The notes: generated by a model from the sequence alone, not told the origin. DNA of 64,000 bases from Xiphias gladius (GCF_016859285.1 NC_053422.1:14558501-14622500), one strand, 5' to 3'; counted from the stretch's first letter, positions 10,709 to 23,742 are shown. Numbers and translations: made by a program.

Positions 10709-13700
10709 CTGGGAAAAAGAGGAAATGAGAGACGGTATGTATGCAGCTCACAGAAACATTAATCCCCTAAGAGCTACTCTGATGTTTATTTAATTCTTTC
10801 TTCATTAATATTATACACACCTCGCGGATGAAGTGCTCTTTGCGGATGTGTCTGCTGATGTACCGCACTGAATAGATGGCCTTCTCCAACATGGTTGCCC
10901 AGGCTTCGTCCTCCTTCCCTTCAGAAGTCGCCTGTCCATGGGCTCCGCTCCTCTGCCCTCCTCTCCGACTACCAGAGCGTGGTTTCAGCTCTGGGCTTTC
11001 AGGAGCCAGCTCTGGATAGTGGTAGCGGTCAATGTGGCCACGCATGCAGAGCAACCGCGGCAGTTTCTGGAGGAAGAGATTACGAACCCACGGCGACATG
11101 GGGTGGTAGGTGGCTGAGGAGCGGTGGTGGACGTTGATGACAAAGACGGTGACGATGATTGACAGGGTGACAAAGATCATGATGAAGAGCAGGTACTCTC
11201 CAATGAGCGGGATCACCTTGGAGGAAGAAGGGATGATCTCCTCTATGACCAGGAGGAACACAGTGAGCGACACAAGGACAGAGGTAGAAAGTGAGAGCTT
11301 CTCTCCTTCATCTGAGGGAAGGTAAAACACCAAGACAGTGAGAAAGGACAAACCCAAACACGGGATGATGAGGAAGAGTGTGTAGAACAGCGGTAGCCTC
11401 TTCAGAATAAAGGAATACGTAATGAAGGGGTATGAGTACAAGCCGTCCTTCCGGTTCCCTCTAGCACCAGTGGCACTTAGGATCTCCCACTCCCCGTTAT
11501 CGAAGAAGTCCTTCCGATCTACCTGGTTGTCCATCAGAACCAGGTCCACCATGTTGCCATCATAGGTCCAGGATCCAAACTTCATGGAGCAGTTCTGGCG
11601 GTCGAAAGGGAAGAAGGTGACATCCATGGTGCAGGCAGATTTGTAACTTGCAGGAGGCGTCCAGGTGATGGTACCGTTGAACTTGACAATGGCTTTGGTC
11701 ATCAGAGAGCCCTCAAACCGCCCATCAGCACTGAAGAGACACGGAGCAAAAGTCAAGTCTTTCTCATCAGAATCACATTTACAGAATCTCTGTATCTGTA
11801 TTATTTTATTGTATTCATATTGGTCATGTCGATGTTTTGTAAAAAAGCACTCTCTGACATTTAAGAAAGGTGGTATATACATTTCTTCTTCTTTTAATAT
11901 TAATATCAACAATAACTAACAATTTTTTTTTTTTAAAGAAAGTTAATAAGAGTGGACAAGAGTAGCACTTCTAATCATAGCTCAGTATAACACGACACTA
12001 TTATAGTTGTTACAAACATGTAGATTTTGGTTACAATTTGAAAATTAAATATGAATTAAAAATCAACATACAAACAATGTATTTTTCCCTCTGTTAAGAT
12101 AATTAATACTTCCCCAGATATCAAATGTTGTTCATTAACATTTAAATCATTTGAAATTGAACTCAGAGCGGTCTTACTTCTCATAGAGGACGATGTCTGG
12201 GAGCCAGATATTTTCAGAGGGAACTCTGATGGAGGTGATTCCTCCGTATTTCTCTGGATTCCATCGCAGCTTATAATCGATCCACTCCTGGTAAATAGAC
12301 ACAGGACACAGGGTGCTGTATCATTGTACCTATATAAAATATGTAGAAATACTAATTTTTAGTATGAATTTATTGGGATGAAAACGGATTATTCATCTTG
12401 CCACTGCACTTTTCCCAGTGTTATTCTTTTTATATTGTCCAAGACCTGTCTTTATCTAATCTGGCATTAAATAATAATGTTACTAGATAATGTAGAAAAA
12501 AATGCACTTTTTTTGCTTTGATGAACAAATATTACCTTGTGTCTTCTTATTGACCTTTCGATTCAAGTGATAAGATTTCTTGTAACCATGTAGACTCAAT
12601 TTGTTCTTGCTGCTTGCTTACCTGACAAAGCCAAACATTAGTTGTCATGAGCTGGTTCTTCTCATCCTAAATACAGAAAAAGACAACAGACAAAAAGTCA
12701 TGTTTAAAAAGGGGGAGAAAAAATAAAAGATAAATGTGTCCAGGTTAATGGCCCAAATAATGATCAAAATGCAGAAGGGTTTTAACTTATCTAAAATTCA
12801 CAACAAGGGGCTGAAACCTGCCATCAGTCCGAAACTGACTGACAAGTCTTTAACTTAATGGACCACAATAATTAAAAAGTAAATATAAGTCATTTCTATT
12901 TTCGAATGCTGTAAAAACTTCAGTAATATTTGTCACTGTTACCTAATGGTTTTTTCTTTATTTTCTAATCTCTGACATCTCCCACTTTAGATTTACATTG
13001 ATATAGATAGTAAACATGCAAACATCAGTAGCCCAAGATTATCTAAATTAAAATGATCATTTACGTTTAAATGAATACATTAATCTGTACTGACAAAAAG
13101 AACAAAAGATAAAGATCTCCTGCATTTTTAGGGCTGTATGCGATGTAACTTGTTTACAGCACGTGCCATTTCTGATCTGGACGTTCCATCAAAGCATCAG
13201 ATGGGATTTGTGGACTAGATGAGAAGCTTGGTTGGAAGTAAACTAAATCATCCTTTCCTTTTCCATGAAATCAGACAGAATCTCATTTACCTGTCTCTGC
13301 CACTTCCTTAGCAAACAAGAAAAAGAAAATATAAAACCGGAGGTGGGTGCAGTGGACCAAGCTGAAGCAATATAAATACAGCAAGACTTAAATAGAGTAA
13401 GACAGGAATAACAGGGATAGACAGATGGAGAGTGGTAAACACAGTCTTGTTTCCACATCACCAGAGTTTGAGATGTAGACCTGAGACCGAGAAGAAAAGA
13501 CTGGAGAGAGATGAACCAGGCAAAAGTGAAAGAGAGAGACATATTCAAAGGTGTAGCTGCTCAATGTATCCAGACCCGTCCGCGACTGTCAGAGTGAGTT
13601 GGATATTTTGGTCATCACACAAAGCAGAGGTGAACCATAATCTAATACAGAGACATGCAGCAGCCCAGAAAGACCCGTGGGACAATGTAGGCGAGCTGCC

Positions 13701-16621
13701 ATATCTCTGGTTAGCTCTATTGCCCTCTCTCTGTACCAAAATCCAACAGATCACCAACTTAAATCTTTCTTCTCTGCAGAAGCACAAAGGGGCATTGTTT
13801 AATTCATCTTCTTCATCCTTGCACCGGCACATGCGTCGGGTGGAAAGATGAAGTGTTAAATCTAAACCGGGCGAGATGAATATTTCAAGCCAAGAAGAGT
13901 GGTTCCTCCATTAGCATTCTCCTTTTTCTCCTCTTGAACACCTAAACCATCTCAACCTATCACAGCAAGCTTCTGAAATATTAAAGGAACATCCCAGAGA
14001 GAGGGTGACTGTGTGGATGTAGATATGAAGAGTTTTCCAGGTCTATTTCAGTACCATGGAAAGCTCCTCGCTGTGACGCCGCAGCTGTTTGGTTTCGGCA
14101 CCATGGACAGTTACACTGCTGAAAGAACAATAACAAAGCATGAACCAACCCCACCTAACTTTTGTTCTCGGTTCAGAAAGATAATTTGTTCTTGTTGAGG
14201 CAAGTTCAGACTTGCCTTTGGTTTTTGCAGTTAAAGGATAAGGCTGGCAATATTCTATATTTTTCTCCAAGTCAACAAATCCCATAAAAAAGACCAAAAC
14301 TAACAATCCGACTTCACCACTACGTCTATGGCTCTCAGTCCCAAGCCCACTGATTCCTAATGAAGGCGTAAATCCTTAAAAAATAGGTCACGAATATATA
14401 CATATATATAATATCATCATGTTTTAAATAACAGTATATTCCATTTTAAAAGGCTAACTGATTTCCTAAAACAGCTGAGCCCAGCAGTGACTAGTAAATG
14501 TTAGGCAGGACTAAATTGTTCATTTGTTGGGGGCTATTTGCAGATCTGGTGCACTAGCAAGTCATTTCTGACAGCACCTTAAATTAAAAATTAAAAATTG
14601 TGCAGTTTGAGGGTTTTGTGTAAAACTCAATGTACTGTATGCTTGTAATGATGGAACCACTCGCGGGGCCAGTGGTTTTGGAGACCCTGTTAGGTCTTGG
14701 TTTAGGTCAAGGTAAGGGTTATGGCTTAGTTGTACAGGTACTATTGGAATAAGGGGTTGGAAATGAATGAAGACAATGAATATCTTAATGAAAACAGAAG
14801 TGCGTAGATATGTTTTTGTGTGTGTTTGTGCGTTCATCCTCACCACATCAACCAGCTGGGAGATTTTGAGCCCAAAGCGTACTTTAACAGTGTCGTTGGC
14901 ACGCTGGATTGGTCTGACCCAGCGCTGGTAGCCTTGGAAAAGGTTCTTAAGGAGGGCGTCCTCCATCTCTGCCAAGGACACAAACTCACTTGGACCTGGG
15001 ATAAGAAGGTGGAGCGTGGATTAACGACCATTCATTGTTACAGTGCTTTGTGCTATTGCAACTATGTCCGTCTTCCACCAGTAACACCCTACTGCTGCCA
15101 TTTCAGAGTGGTGAAAATAAAGAACTAAAAGTAATGAATTACTTGATAATTAATTTAGGTGACTATATTCATGGTACATTTAAAAGGTTAGTGATGCTAC
15201 TGTTGCTTAAGTTGATCTTTGGAGAATTTCGCACTCGGCTACTTTTTGAAAGGCACAGCTGAAGAGTAACCGTGGGGTTGTTTTGGCAGAAGCATCAGTG
15301 AGACACTAAAGTGTACTTCAATTTGAACATTCACACTGCTTTCTTACAAAGATGGTTACAACGTAGTGCAGCACCAGTAACATACATTAATAGCGAATTA
15401 TTGTTAGAGCATTGTCATAGTGAAATTGTTGCACTCAGTATGGCCCTTAAACGGAGACTATACAGTATATGCCCTCTCCCTGGCAAATCACAGATGTTAG
15501 TGCTTCAGTCCTCCAGTTGTGTATAGAGGCAGGTATTTTGGATTATATATATATATATTGGACTACAAGAGAGAATGAGCGAAGCCCGATACTGCTCTGC
15601 TGTCACAAATGAAGGGGGAGGGGCAGCGATAATATAACTGTGTCCAGAAGCCGGGCAGTCAGCACATCAGTCAGCCTGAGGCGATATGAGGTCTCTGAAG
15701 GCACAGAGACAATAATATTGACAAGAGACAGCCATAATGTCAGAAACAGGGGACGTGAAGTTCAAGAGCTAATGTGTGTGGCGAGGGAGAGGAAGGAAGA
15801 GTGTTCAATCACTCACTGGTGAATAAATGTAAAGTATCCACCAAGCCAACGTTAATGGGCATTTCAGTCCCATCGGGTCACCTCTGTCTGTGCTTTCAAG
15901 GACTCGGTGAGGGGGGCAGAGAGCTGGACAGAGACATCCGACACCTGTGTTCCCGTTTGTCTGACGACTAGTCGACTTCAACAGAAACAGAGTTGGGCCA
16001 CAACACATTACTGTTGGACTTATATACTGGAAGACTTACTGAGGCTGATTCAAATCTCATCTGGTTGATGCAGGGGTGCAGTGAAGTGTGTTGAAATAGC
16101 TGATCCCATAAATCTGATTACATTTGTTAGATCCAGATTGGGTATTTCTATTTCATTCTTGTCATTTAATTACATAGCCAGAAAAAAAAAAAGAGTTAAA
16201 TAGCAAATAGCCCAATCCTCCTTTTTTTATGGAGCAAAATGAGAATAGCAGACTTGAACGGAGACATGTGGAAAGTAAACACTAATGCAGTAAAACACTG
16301 CTGCAAGGTAAGAACAACAGCCTACTTTTTGGACAAGCAATAAATGAGCAGGTGGTACTTTTTGTTTGAAGAGGTCATCAGAGGTTGATTTGGATGAGTT
16401 GACTTAAATCTGTATCAGACATGCACGTTGCACCACATGGTCCGTCTGATGTGATCCTGTCGCTTTGTTTTCTCAAAAGAAGCGAAACTGTATTGGATAA
16501 GTATACTCAGATATATTGAGAAAAGATACATATATTGAGTTTCCTTACCGGCGATGTTGGCGAGGGACAGCGGGTAGGACACCCACGGGAGGAGGAGGAG
16601 GAGGAGGACCGCCAACTTCAT
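10544..16621 (-). CDS. chrnb3: Neuronal nicotinic acetylcholine receptor subunit beta-3, 484 aa, 6 exons
   Basis: Joining (minus strand) 16621-16549, 14995-14844, 12666-12622, 12287-12178, 11730-10821 and 10708-10544 gives 484 codons plus stop. The product is an accessory subunit of pentameric acetylcholine-gated cation channels in the neuronal plasma membrane. Features in order: Leu-rich signal peptide (1-24); extracellular ligand-binding-type domain with the Cys-loop C160-C174 around FFPFDRQN; M1 about 238-263; M2 about 271-292; M3 about 301-325; variable cytoplasmic loop 330-430; M4 about 440-464 in the last exon. There is no vicinal CC pair, so it is not an alpha subunit. M2 has valine instead of leucine at the 9' position, as in mammalian beta-3, and C-terminal [18 protein letters not shown] is also beta-3-specific. 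Alpha-5 is the alternative but fits less well. Slightly longer than the human protein because of the loop and tail. An unusual cysteine replaces the usual lysine/threonine in MTTNVWLCQ. Confidence 0.95.
10821..11730 (-). CDS. chrnb3: chrnb3 coding exon 5 (large exon)
   Basis: 910 nt encoding the Cys-loop, M1-M3 and the cytoplasmic loop (residues 128-430). Acceptor CTCTTCAG|, donor GAG|GTGTGT. Confidence 0.95.
12178..12287 (-). CDS. chrnb3: chrnb3 coding exon 4
   Basis: The canonical 110-nt nAChR exon: [20 protein letters not shown]. Acceptor TTACCAG|, donor AA|GTAAGA. Confidence 0.95.
12622..12666 (-). CDS. chrnb3: chrnb3 coding exon 3
   Basis: The canonical 45-nt exon: [15 protein letters not shown]. 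Donor CAG|GTAAGC. Confidence 0.95.
12667..14843 (-). other. chrnb3: chrnb3 intron 2
   Basis: A 2.2-kb intron. It contains the RE1-like site at 14094-14114 and no other gene that I can support. Confidence 0.7.
14094..14114 (+). promoter_or_regulatory. RE1/NRSF-like silencer element inside chrnb3
   Basis: The left half TTCGGCACC and right half GGACAG are in the exact RE1 spacing, giving 16 of 21 matches to the consensus as I recall it. The mismatches are mostly at the less constrained 3' end. REST/NRSF binds such elements to silence neuronal genes in non-neural cells. The site lies in the intron between coding exons 2 and 3 of chrnb3. Confidence 0.45.
14844..14995 (-). CDS. chrnb3: chrnb3 coding exon 2
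   Basis: Encodes [20 protein letters not shown] through SQLVDV, the start of the mature N-terminal domain. Acceptor ATCCCAG|, donor GTG|GTGAGG. Confidence 0.93.
14996..16548 (-). other. chrnb3: chrnb3 intron 1
   Basis: A 1.55-kb intron with no gene or recognisable repeat apart from a short TATATA run near 15545. Confidence 0.6.
16549..16621 (-). CDS. chrnb3: chrnb3 coding exon 1 (signal peptide)
   Basis: ATG at 16621-16619 begins [20 protein letters not shown]; the run of leucines is encoded by a (CTC)n repeat. Donor GCCG|GTAAGG, phase 1. Confidence 0.9.
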
Positions 16622-16970
16622 GATGACGGTGTCCTGGTCCGGGGCTGGGCGCTCCTGGAGCCTCCCGTCACTATCGGCCGCTGAGCCGGAGAGGACCGCT
16701 GCACACGCACCGAAATGGCAGAGACGCCGAGGTTCCCATTAGCAGAGCACAATGCCACGCGGAAAAGGAGCCCTCCGCCGCCGCCGTTGAACAGAGGGCA
16801 GGGACCCGCTGGGAGGGCGCATGTGGCCGGTGTCCGGAGCCTGCACTGTGACTCCGGTCGGGACGTCACGGGGAGCGGCGGTCAGCCGGGCGGCTCTCTG
16901 GAGGAGGAGGAGGAAGAGGAGGAGGAGGAGGGAGGGGAAGGAAGGATGCCGGGGTGGGGCAGAGGCGTGG
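16622..16970 (-). promoter_or_regulatory. chrnb3: CpG-rich promoter and 5' UTR of chrnb3
   Basis: GC- and CpG-rich sequence directly upstream of the chrnb3 start. It has a CRE-like TGACGTCC (minus strand, 16868-16861), a GGGCGG Sp1-type box at 16888-16893 and a polypurine GAGGAG tract at about 16900-16945. The transcription start is not determined. Confidence 0.55.
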
Positions 16971-16999
16971 AGTTGAAAAACCACTCTGAACCATAAAGC

Positions 17000-18360
17000 A
17001 AGTTTCATTCTTGTCTCTGCTCAGTAAAGAGTTTTGTTACCGACTAGAACGTAAATAAAAAAACACCGGTATGATATTACGAGAAGACACTTTAAGTCGT
17101 GACCTTGTCATTTGAAATATCTACAGCATTTGCACATTTTTACCAAAGTTCTAGAGAAAACCAATTTTTACATTTGTAAAATCAGCAAAATACAATTGGG
17201 ATGTGTCGTAATTACAGTGGCGTCTGGCAAAGGCTGGATGTTATGCGACATATGCAGAGTAAGAGAGGGACAGGTCAGCCGTGTATCCCACTGTGCGTGT
17301 CACTGTCGCTGCTCGTCCACTGGAGAGCGCTAATAGGAACACTCAGCATGGACATCACTCTATTAGAGATTGGTTGACAGCACATTGGTATTTATGTTGG
17401 TAGCCCAACTATCTAATGGTGCAAGGCTTCACTTTAACCTGTTATTTGGAGATTACAGAGCAGGAATGTCATGGAAAATCACTGTAGTATCCCAACTGGA
17501 GCTCGCGATTGTGTTCAAGTGTCTTACCGTGTCAGGTTTATGGCGTAAGTGTATTCATTTACCAATCAAAATATAAAGCGTTTTTGTCAAAAATACTTTT
17601 TCAAAAGCAAATTCTCCATGATACCAATCAGAGAAAAGTCTGAATATTGAATTAAGGAGGCAGAATGGATATTGAGCACTGGAACAAAAACACCATGTGT
17701 AAGTAGCCGCAGGTTGATTGACCAACTGCTGCATCACAGAGGGAAGATAGAAATGATTATTAATCATCAATTATTTAATACTTCGATCATGTTTTTTTAT
17801 CTACAAAAGCCACTGGGAGTTTTATTAGAGCTCTCACAAGAAAGATGGAAAAGGAAAGAAAAAAAAAGGAAAGGCAAGTCAGGGAAAGGAAAGGAAAGGT
17901 CTTACTCACACAAAAACAGAGAGATGGGAAGAAGGAGAAGAATGGAATAAGAATGAGAAATAGAGAGCTTAGAGCAACATCAACTCATTAATATCTCTCC
18001 AAATAAACATACACTGATGGTGGTGGTAGAGGTGGTGTACAGCAGCTGGAAACAACAACACAACTGCAAAATCTGTACTGTGCTACCAGCTGACTTCTCA
18101 GAGGGTGTGAAAAAGGCTTAGTTGAGGTGGGAAATAAGCTCTTGGTAGATATAAACCCGTTTCACAGTTTGGCTGTGCATCAAGTTTGGGATGTGGAACA
18201 CCTTTGATAGTCAGAATGTTTTTCCAGGTTTATGTTTATGTTTATGTAACTGTTGATGACAGGGAGTATTAGGGTTAGTGCCTTGATGGCAATACAGATG
18301 TGGTCTTTGGAATGAAAACCTGTCCTCTTCGCCCAGGGTTTAACTTGCAGTGTAGGTACA
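17000..18360. other. Intergenic between chrnb3 and chrna6, left part
   Basis: AT-rich, with short purine-rich runs near 17845-17960. No gene recognised. Confidence 0.5.
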
Positions 18361-18545
18361 CTCTAAAAGGACAACGGTATTTGGACACCTGAATATTACA
18401 TCCATATCAGTCATTCCAAAGCGTAAGGAATCAGTATGTTGCGTTAACAGCCTCAGCTCATCTAGGAGGGCTTTCAACAAGGTTTTGGAGCTTGCCAACA
18501 GAGATTTCCTCCCACTCAGCCAGGAAAAAGGAAAAGGTCTTTATC
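18361..18545. mobile_element. Degenerate DNA-transposon fragment
   Basis: The phrases GGTATTTGGACACCTGA, AGGAGGGCTTTCAACAAGG, TTTTGGAGC and CCCACTCAGCCAG follow, in order, the terminal region of a widespread fish DNA-transposon repeat that I recall. It is clearly mutated and non-coding. Family assignment is from memory and uncertain. Confidence 0.45.
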
Positions 18546-21497
18546 AGACTGTTGCCATGTGGACAGAGCTGTCCATTTACATTTTGCCATATAATGTATA
18601 TTCACTGTACAATGTATATTCATTCAGAGTCAGTACACCCAAATCACAAATAAGCAATTTTTAATCACAAGTACTGAGCATGGAGATCTTATAGTGTGAG
18701 AAAATTAGTCCAAAGTTTGAGGGCCAAAGGCTGATTAAGAGACTCTATGCGCACAGTTATTCAGAGATGTAGATGGTGTTGAAAGGTCAGCCTCTGAACG
18801 TTGTGCTGCAACCGCAACACAACGGAGGTCAATTGCATTTTGTTTATGGTGCTCAGAGCAGGGAAAAAAAGACTCTGAAAAATGTCAAAAATGTCCCTAA
18901 GTAAGAAGAGCGTGGAACACACAGAGTCACCGACAGACACTCAGACACACATGCATATATTCAGCAATTAACCAGGCATGAACCACGCATTTTCTCTTTT
19001 GTATTTTCATTCCTTCCTCCCTCTGCCTTGTGCTCCCCTTGTCTCCTCCTCCGCCATGGGTTGGAGTGACAGGGATAACAGGAGGCTGATTATCACAATG
19101 AAATTATCCTGATTTTCTGCTCCACTTGGAGCCGTGGGGCGGGCAGCTGCTGCCTCCGAGATCGTCCCAGCCACCTCGACTCTAATCATTTGGAAACATA
19201 AATTCTCATGGGCTGGAAACCTGCCGCTCCCTTCGCAGACGACTGTGGGCTGCTGCACAGTGTGTGTGCATGTCCATAGTGTTACTTAATGTATGTGTGT
19301 GAGAGGGAGGAAGTGAGAGAGGGATAGGAGCCACAAAGTGGAAGGAGAATAGATTTTCTGTGTGTGTGTGTGTTTACCAAATGTTAAAGCTTGTTTTTGT
19401 GTGTTTTCTCATCTTTCCTCTGTTTGGGGTTGTTTTTGTTTTCTCAGCTGTTGTTGAGCTCATAATTAAAGTCTGCATAATCTGACTTGGTGCAGAAATA
19501 TTTAATAAATAAAAGGAAACAGCCCAGTCTCCACAGGCTTGTGGGTTTAATCTTAATCTGTTTGTTATTGTAAGGAAATTTTTAGAAAATCTGATAAAGG
19601 CAAGAAGGGGATACAGCAAAGGAAATCAAATCTCACGCAAGCTTCAGAGGAAAATAAAATGTCAGTGGTCTCACACATGCTAATACTATTAGCCCAGTAA
19701 AGCTACCACCAGCACTTTAAATGGAAACCTGATAAGCTTGTAAGCTTTTTGATATCAATGGCACCCAAAGTAGCTTTTAGAGGATGAAATGTTTTTCAAA
19801 ATCAGTCAAACTTTCAAATGTTCTGATACAAAAATCCCCACTCATCAATAATGCAAGGGTTCAGTTATTTGATTTTTTTTAAATCATCTAAAGTACCAAA
19901 GAACTGCGGAGCAAAAATTGATGGAAAGCTTCTGATCACTTCAGAGGAAAAATGTCATTGGAAGTTTTGTCAAAACTTCCGTCAGAGAGAAGAAATTGAA
20001 AAGAGAAAGAGAAAAGAAAAGAAAAGAAAAGTAAAGAAATGAAATGAAAAGGTGGATGGAGGACTTCCAGGGTCATAGGTCAAAACCTGTAACATGACAC
20101 TTCATCTAGATGGCTATCACTGATTTTCCTTTTGTTTTTGTCTGACTGACGTGATAAGAAAAAAAGGCCCCTGGCTGTCTGAAACTCAAGCCTGCAGGGC
20201 AGTGTCACAATACTCCGTCAGATAAAGCAGGAATGGCTAAGGAGCAATAATCACCTGCAGCTTTCAAACACACTCACAAAAGTGTATTCCTACCTTACGA
20301 ACACTGGACTGTCGGACTGGACCACGATTTCCAGTCACAAAAAAAGAAATACAACATTTTTAGTGAAAGCCTTTTTTTCATAACAGCAAAACTGTTTTGG
20401 AATTTTCTTTTAAAAATTGTTATGTCTACCTATCAAAGAGACACCACAGCCTGTCTGTGGTGAACACAAACTGGGACATGAAGAAATAAAAAGATTGGAT
20501 CATTTAACTATATTATTTTAAATATTATATTATATTACATTTTTTAATATCATATCTTGCTTTGACAAATATTCTGAAAACAATAATCATGCAGCATTGC
20601 ACTCTTTTAGCATTACAGTGGCCAAAAGGCACATCTATCCTGAAAAACCATTAAAGTATGTAACTGATAACTATATATAGTGTATGCAGTGTATATTAGT
20701 GGCTATGATGTAGTAGGCTAATATAGCAGTGGCTACTTGCTACTTTAGTAGTAGTGTTTAAATGTCATCGCAAAGATCTTTCAACATCTTTAAAAACCTG
20801 GTTGCAACTACACCTTTCAGTACAACTTCAGGTTTTCCATCCAATAACACTCTATCACTCTGAAGGGTCAGGCCCCCCTCCGGATCTTCAAAGAGGTACA
20901 AGCAGGGGGTTATGCAGTGGAAAAGTATTGGTGGCTAATATTTTACTGCAAGATGAACGTGCAAGAGTTTGTGTGTGTATATAAAATACTGTCTATATTT
21001 TTGCCACATATAATTTAGTACGGCCCTGCATCCGCCCCACGCTGCGCGCACACTCCGCCACTGCCAATTGCAGGCCATCAAATTTAGTGCAGCTACTCAT
21101 CATCATCATGAGGTTATATCAGCTTTTCAACAAGTGGTGCCTTATAAAACTATAAGGAAGCATAAAAAAAACTGCTTAGATTATAACATGCACATGAGGA
21201 TTAAAAGCAAATGTCAGCTTGATTTACTTGATTGGTCTTACAATTGCCAAATATTTTTTAAATCAACGTGTCAGTATCCCGGGCAGCAATCAAGACCCCT
21301 GACAGCTCTCAGTGCTAAGTTATGTAACTCAAGTGTTCCCTCTGGCTTTTAATGTATGTATATAGTTTGAATGAACCTTTTGGGAGGCATAATTGATAGG
21401 ATTACATTTATCATGTCATTTTCAGCTTCACTAGGCTATATATATTCACATTTTTTCACTGCGATTCAAAAAATGATTTACATATACTGTGAACTCC

Positions 21498-21500
<3 letters not shown>
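18546..21500. other. Intergenic, no gene recognised
   Basis: AT-rich sequence with simple AAAGA-type runs at about 19990-20045. No splice-supported coding region. Confidence 0.5.

Positions 21501-21545
<45 letters not shown>
21501..21545. repeat. (TG)n microsatellite
   Basis: A pure TG tract. Confidence 0.95.
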
Positions 21546-21547
<2 letters not shown>

Positions 21548-21647
21548 CTGTCGGCCAGAACCCTTCAGTCCACAGGCAGTTGGCAGAGAGTGAATGAACT
21601 CTGGCACACCAAAGATGTTGTCATCGGATGTGAGTCAGCTGGGCTCC

Positions 21648-21683
<36 letters not shown>
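21648..21683. repeat. (TG)n microsatellite
   Basis: TG tract, followed to about 21950 by diffuse TGTATG-rich sequence that creates spurious open frames. Confidence 0.9.
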
Positions 21684-22636
21684 CTCGTCTGCATTTGTGC
21701 ATGTATGTGTGAGCCTCACTATGTATGTGTATGCGTTTGTGTCTGTGTGAGTCCATGTGCTTCTGTGATGTGCACTTATATTGTGACTGTGCCAATATGT
21801 ATGTATGTAAATCTGCATTTGCATATTTTCAACTGTGTTCACTTTATCCACCTGCACATGCTGTGTATTTGTGTGCGTGTCTGTTCGTATGTGCACAGCG
21901 CTTTGTATATGGGCGTATACATGTATGTATGAGTGATCCAGTGATGTGGTTGGGCTGGGTGTGCGTTTCATCTCCCTGTGTCATTGCCCATGAAGAGTCC
22001 ACGGTGGATGCTCTCCCAGGAGAAATCAGTCTCCATTTCTCAGCTAGAATCACAGAAGTGTTGTGTAACCTTGAGCAGCCTCTGGACAAGACAGATAAAT
22101 AATGAGGCACCTTCTGTCACGCATCCACGTATGCGGTGTGTCACATTCACATGAGGCTGCTGCAGTGGCATCAGAAAAGTTTTGACTACGCTGAGCTCTT
22201 GGCAGAAGATTCAATACTGTATTTACATCCTCATTGCGTTATGAGCAAACGAATCGCTGAATTAGACTACATTGTAATGTGCTGTCCACATTAACAGCAA
22301 ATGCAATAGAAACGGTTGTTCTGGCCCCAGAAAGTAGTCCAACTGCTTTTCATCGTGACCCAACATTGTCTTAGAACCTGCGGTAGAAGGCTGTGAATTG
22401 CAGACGTTCCTGCTGTGCAGTAGACTGACTCCCTTCTACCTATATAATCCAAAAGCAGTTGTGGCACAGCGCTCACAGGTGATGTGGGATTTCGGGGTCC
22501 TGCTCGGTTCTGTGTTCCAGCTGCCGGCCGTGCTGCTGAAAAGACAGTGGCAGGGCCGGCAGCTGCTGTTGCTGCCCAAGGTGCCGATCCACTGCCTGTA
22601 GAGCACCCTATGCATCATAATGTACCGTATGTCCTC

Positions 22637-22778
22637 AGGGTCCGCGCCTATCTAAATGCTGTCATGCTTCATGCACACACGTGTGTGTGTGTGTGTGTGT
22701 TTGAAGCTCCTTATTGTTTTTCATAATAGAGTTTAGTCTTATTTGAAGCATGACAGCATTTAGATAGGCACAGACCCT
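22637..22778. repeat. Foldback (inverted repeat) element
   Basis: Arms 22637-22670 and 22745-22778 are reverse complements over 34 bp with about three mismatches (core CTATCTAAATGCTGTCATGC). They enclose a 74-bp spacer with a short TG tract. No coding potential. Confidence 0.75.
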
Positions 22779-23641
22779 TATATATAGGCTCAGTTAGAAT
22801 TTCATCTCAGAAAAACCAATAGGAAAATGTCACAAGCAAATTTGTTTTTTGTTTTGTAATTCTGTGACGCTGTCCAAAGCAACGTTTTGTAGTTTCAGTT
22901 GTTACTTTGTTAGATTTGATAACATTTTACTCACACATTTCAATGTTGAGCAATGAGGATGTGGAACAATCCGGTGACACAACAGAGTGCATGTGTAGTG
23001 AGCTGAGGCAGCCACACAAGACATCAAACAGATTTTATTCGAGAGCACTAAAAATCCATTGTCCAACTCTCAAACTTTCCATTTGAGAACCAGGGTTACT
23101 GCATGTCCTTCCACCCTGTCTTTCTTCTTTCCTCCTTTTCTCCTGCTATTTTTTACACATTTGTGTCAAATATATTAGCCTAAAGGTGTGTGTTAGTGAT
23201 TCTCTCCCTGATTATATTTAATTGCCTCAGCTCTTAGTAGGTAGTCTCTTTCTACCAGTGCTCCAGCTCTGCACAAGTTCGGACACTTGTATAGCTTTGG
23301 TCATAACAGGAGGTTACATATTACAGGTCTTTGTTGCATAGACTTGTACTATTCAAAAAAATAAAAACTCGTGCCGGTCACACGAAGATGGCAAGAAATA
23401 TTTTCGCTTAAGTGAAAAAGAAAATAGCATGAAACAGACAAATGCACATTAATCCTACGGTGCAGTATGTATTTGTCGAAATGTTAACTTACAATTTCTG
23501 TCATGTTTGCTCTCAATCCCCAAAAAGTGCCACAAGCATTTTTTGTTGTTCCACCGAAATGTTCTTTCTTAATTCTAAGACAATGTTTCTTTATCTATCT
23601 ATATATATTCATCAGAGAGTAGAAGCGGCTCTTTGTCAGCA
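22779..23641. other. Intergenic, no gene recognised
   Basis: AT-rich sequence without any coding signal that I can support. Confidence 0.5.
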
Positions 23642-23642
23642 T

Positions 23643-23688
<46 letters not shown>
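23642..23688. repeat. (TG)n microsatellite
   Basis: TG tract of about 45 bp. Confidence 0.95.
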
Positions 23689-23690
<2 letters not shown>

Positions 23691-23740
23691 AATATTCTAC
23701 CTCAAGAAGCAGCCATTTATGTGTAGGAGAAGACTGTGAC

Positions 23741-23742
<2 letters not shown>

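Noticed and set aside
10895..11325. Plus-strand open frames across chrnb3 exon 5
   Set aside because: Antisense shadows of the receptor coding sequence.
10544..16621. Identification of the first nAChR gene as chrna5
   Set aside because: Residues around M2 ([21 protein letters not shown]) and the [18 protein letters not shown] terminus match beta-3 better than alpha-5.
22398..22601. GC-richer 67-codon frame with a 12-bp inverted repeat (CAGCTGCCGGCC)
   Set aside because: The hairpin is short, and no promoter, splice site or homology supports a gene.
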